A stretch of DNA of 13,664 nt from a candidate division KSB1 bacterium. GTDB lineage: Bacteria; Zhuqueibacterota; JdFR-76; DREG01. The DNA is taken from positions 1 to 13,664 of the forward strand of contig JADFJB010000121.1 of assembly GCA_022566355.1 (NCBI GenBank). The letters are read 5' to 3'. A program made the translations under genes and the position numbers. Numbering within the stretch: the stretch's first letter is position 1; each line of letters opens with the position of its first letter. Under the pieces are notes generated by a model. That model did no database searches. It was not told where the DNA came from and worked only from the letters and a program-made list of their open reading frames with translations. Of the stretch, positions 13,220-13,664 are shown one piece after another.

Positions 13220-13459
13220 CGTAATATATCGAACTCAATAAATTTTAAGCTTTTCTAATTTCTTTTGAAATTCAGTAATTGGCAAATCAAAGTTGATTTA
13301 CCCGCCATCGCTGGCGGGTAATATGACAGACAGTTGATAACCGCTGAATATCACTTGAAATAGTGGCTGCTTTGGTAAGCAATTTTAAAATAATAGACCA
13401 AAATATTTAGTTCAATGAAAAATTGTTTATTCGAATTACATAGCTCTTGTATTCCGTGC
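13220..13459. other. Short intergenic gap
   Basis: Apart from the paired palindromes at 13284-13321, nothing recognisable was found in this interval between two minus-strand genes. It should contain the promoter of the small membrane protein, but no convincing hexamers were seen. Confidence 0.5.
13284..13321. repeat. Two abutting palindromes (AAATCAA/TTGATTT and TTACCCGCCA/TGGCGGGTAA)
   Basis: AAATCAA-AG-TTGATTT (13284-13299) runs straight into TTACCCGCCA-TCGC-TGGCGGGTAA (13298-13321), a perfect 10-bp GC-rich stem with a four-base loop. The sequence lies between the two minus-strand genes. No T-tract follows on either strand, so a REP-like element is more likely than a simple intrinsic terminator. 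Confidence 0.55.
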
Positions 13460-13664
13460 CTACAACGGATGACCCAAATCAGCTTTATATTTTAAATAAT
13501 GCTTTTCAAAGTGAATCTTTGAAAGAACGCTCATTATCCGATTATCTTTTAGATTTAAATATGTTGCTAATATTCTAATTGGTTGGATGAAATTAATACT
13601 CCAACCCTCTGTTTTAAAAACAAGCCTGCCCGCCAGGTTTTCAATGGTTCCAATTCGAATAAAG
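13460..13664 (-). CDS. C-terminal end of an unidentified minus-strand gene
   Basis: A frame without stops enters from the right edge and ends at TAG (13460-13462), giving 67 residues and no start codon in the window. It reads FIRIGTIENLAGRLVFKTEG, then WSINFIQPIRILATYLNLKD and an alternating helical end, SVLSKIHFEKHYLKYKADLGHPL. The composition, with regular hydrophobic spacing and aromatic residues, looks like protein, and such an open stretch is unlikely by chance in AT-rich DNA. I do not recognise a family. About 240 bp separate it from the GTG of the small membrane protein on the same strand. Confidence 0.45.
   Translation of the reverse strand, partial: FIRIGTIENLAGRLVFKTEGWSINFIQPIRILATYLNLKDNRIMSVLSKIHFEKHYLKYKADLGHPL

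Noticed and set aside
13625-13637. CCTG-CCCGC-CAGG hairpin as a repeat element
   Set aside because: The four-pair stem is short and lies inside the probable coding frame at the right edge, so it may be chance.
1-13664. tRNA, rRNA or riboswitch
   Set aside because: No cloverleaf, rRNA or known aptamer core was recognised by eye; a covariance-model scan would be needed to exclude them fully.

Overview
The window looks like an AT-rich chromosomal piece from an uncultured member of the Bacteroidota/Calditrichota/KSB1-type (FCB) bacteria. Three things suggest this: a large secreted protein with a C-terminal type IX-style sorting domain (a YPNPFNP motif followed by a short beta-rich tail ending in a basic residue); a eukaryote-like Ser/Thr kinase fused to a TolB/FlgO-like domain and TPRs; and long gene-poor stretches carrying degenerate short repeats. 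The phylum is an inference.

Layout. Positions 1-161 hold the 5' end of a minus-strand secreted protein, probably of the formylglycine-generating-enzyme/SUMF1 type. Positions 162-1208 form a gene-free mosaic: a 17-bp perfect palindrome, a 17-unit heptanucleotide array, A-rich and T-rich degenerate arrays, and two copies of a hairpin element. Positions 1209-6761 are a tight minus-strand operon, read from high to low coordinates: CotH-domain surface protein, HlyD-like membrane fusion protein, VTC-domain polyphosphate polymerase, DUF4956 membrane protein. Next come a divergent promoter region, a secreted SnoaL/NTF2-like protein (7247-7735) and a convergent STAS-domain protein (7762-8070). Positions 8071-8646 contain small palindromes and no gene. 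Positions 8647-9114 are the remnant of an LCAT/lipase-like alpha/beta hydrolase that has lost its catalytic core. A Ser/Thr kinase follows, whose true start is at 9691; it is preceded by three extra, truncated copies of its own first 19 codons. Downstream are a secreted cupredoxin-like protein (12329-12754), a small minus-strand membrane protein (12920-13219), and an open frame on the minus strand running off the right edge.

How it may work together. The CotH/HlyD/VTC/DUF4956 operon is the most coherent functional unit. It pairs a surface protein containing an atypical kinase fold with a polyphosphate synthase and two membrane proteins, which suggests an envelope phosphate or phosphorylation module. 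The most unusual sequence structure is the kinase 5' array (9405-9747). Divergent 57-bp copies of the kinase start, differing mostly at synonymous sites, are separated by a nearly invariant 38-bp element with an imperfect palindrome, and successive reading frames are joined by ATGA stop/start overlaps.
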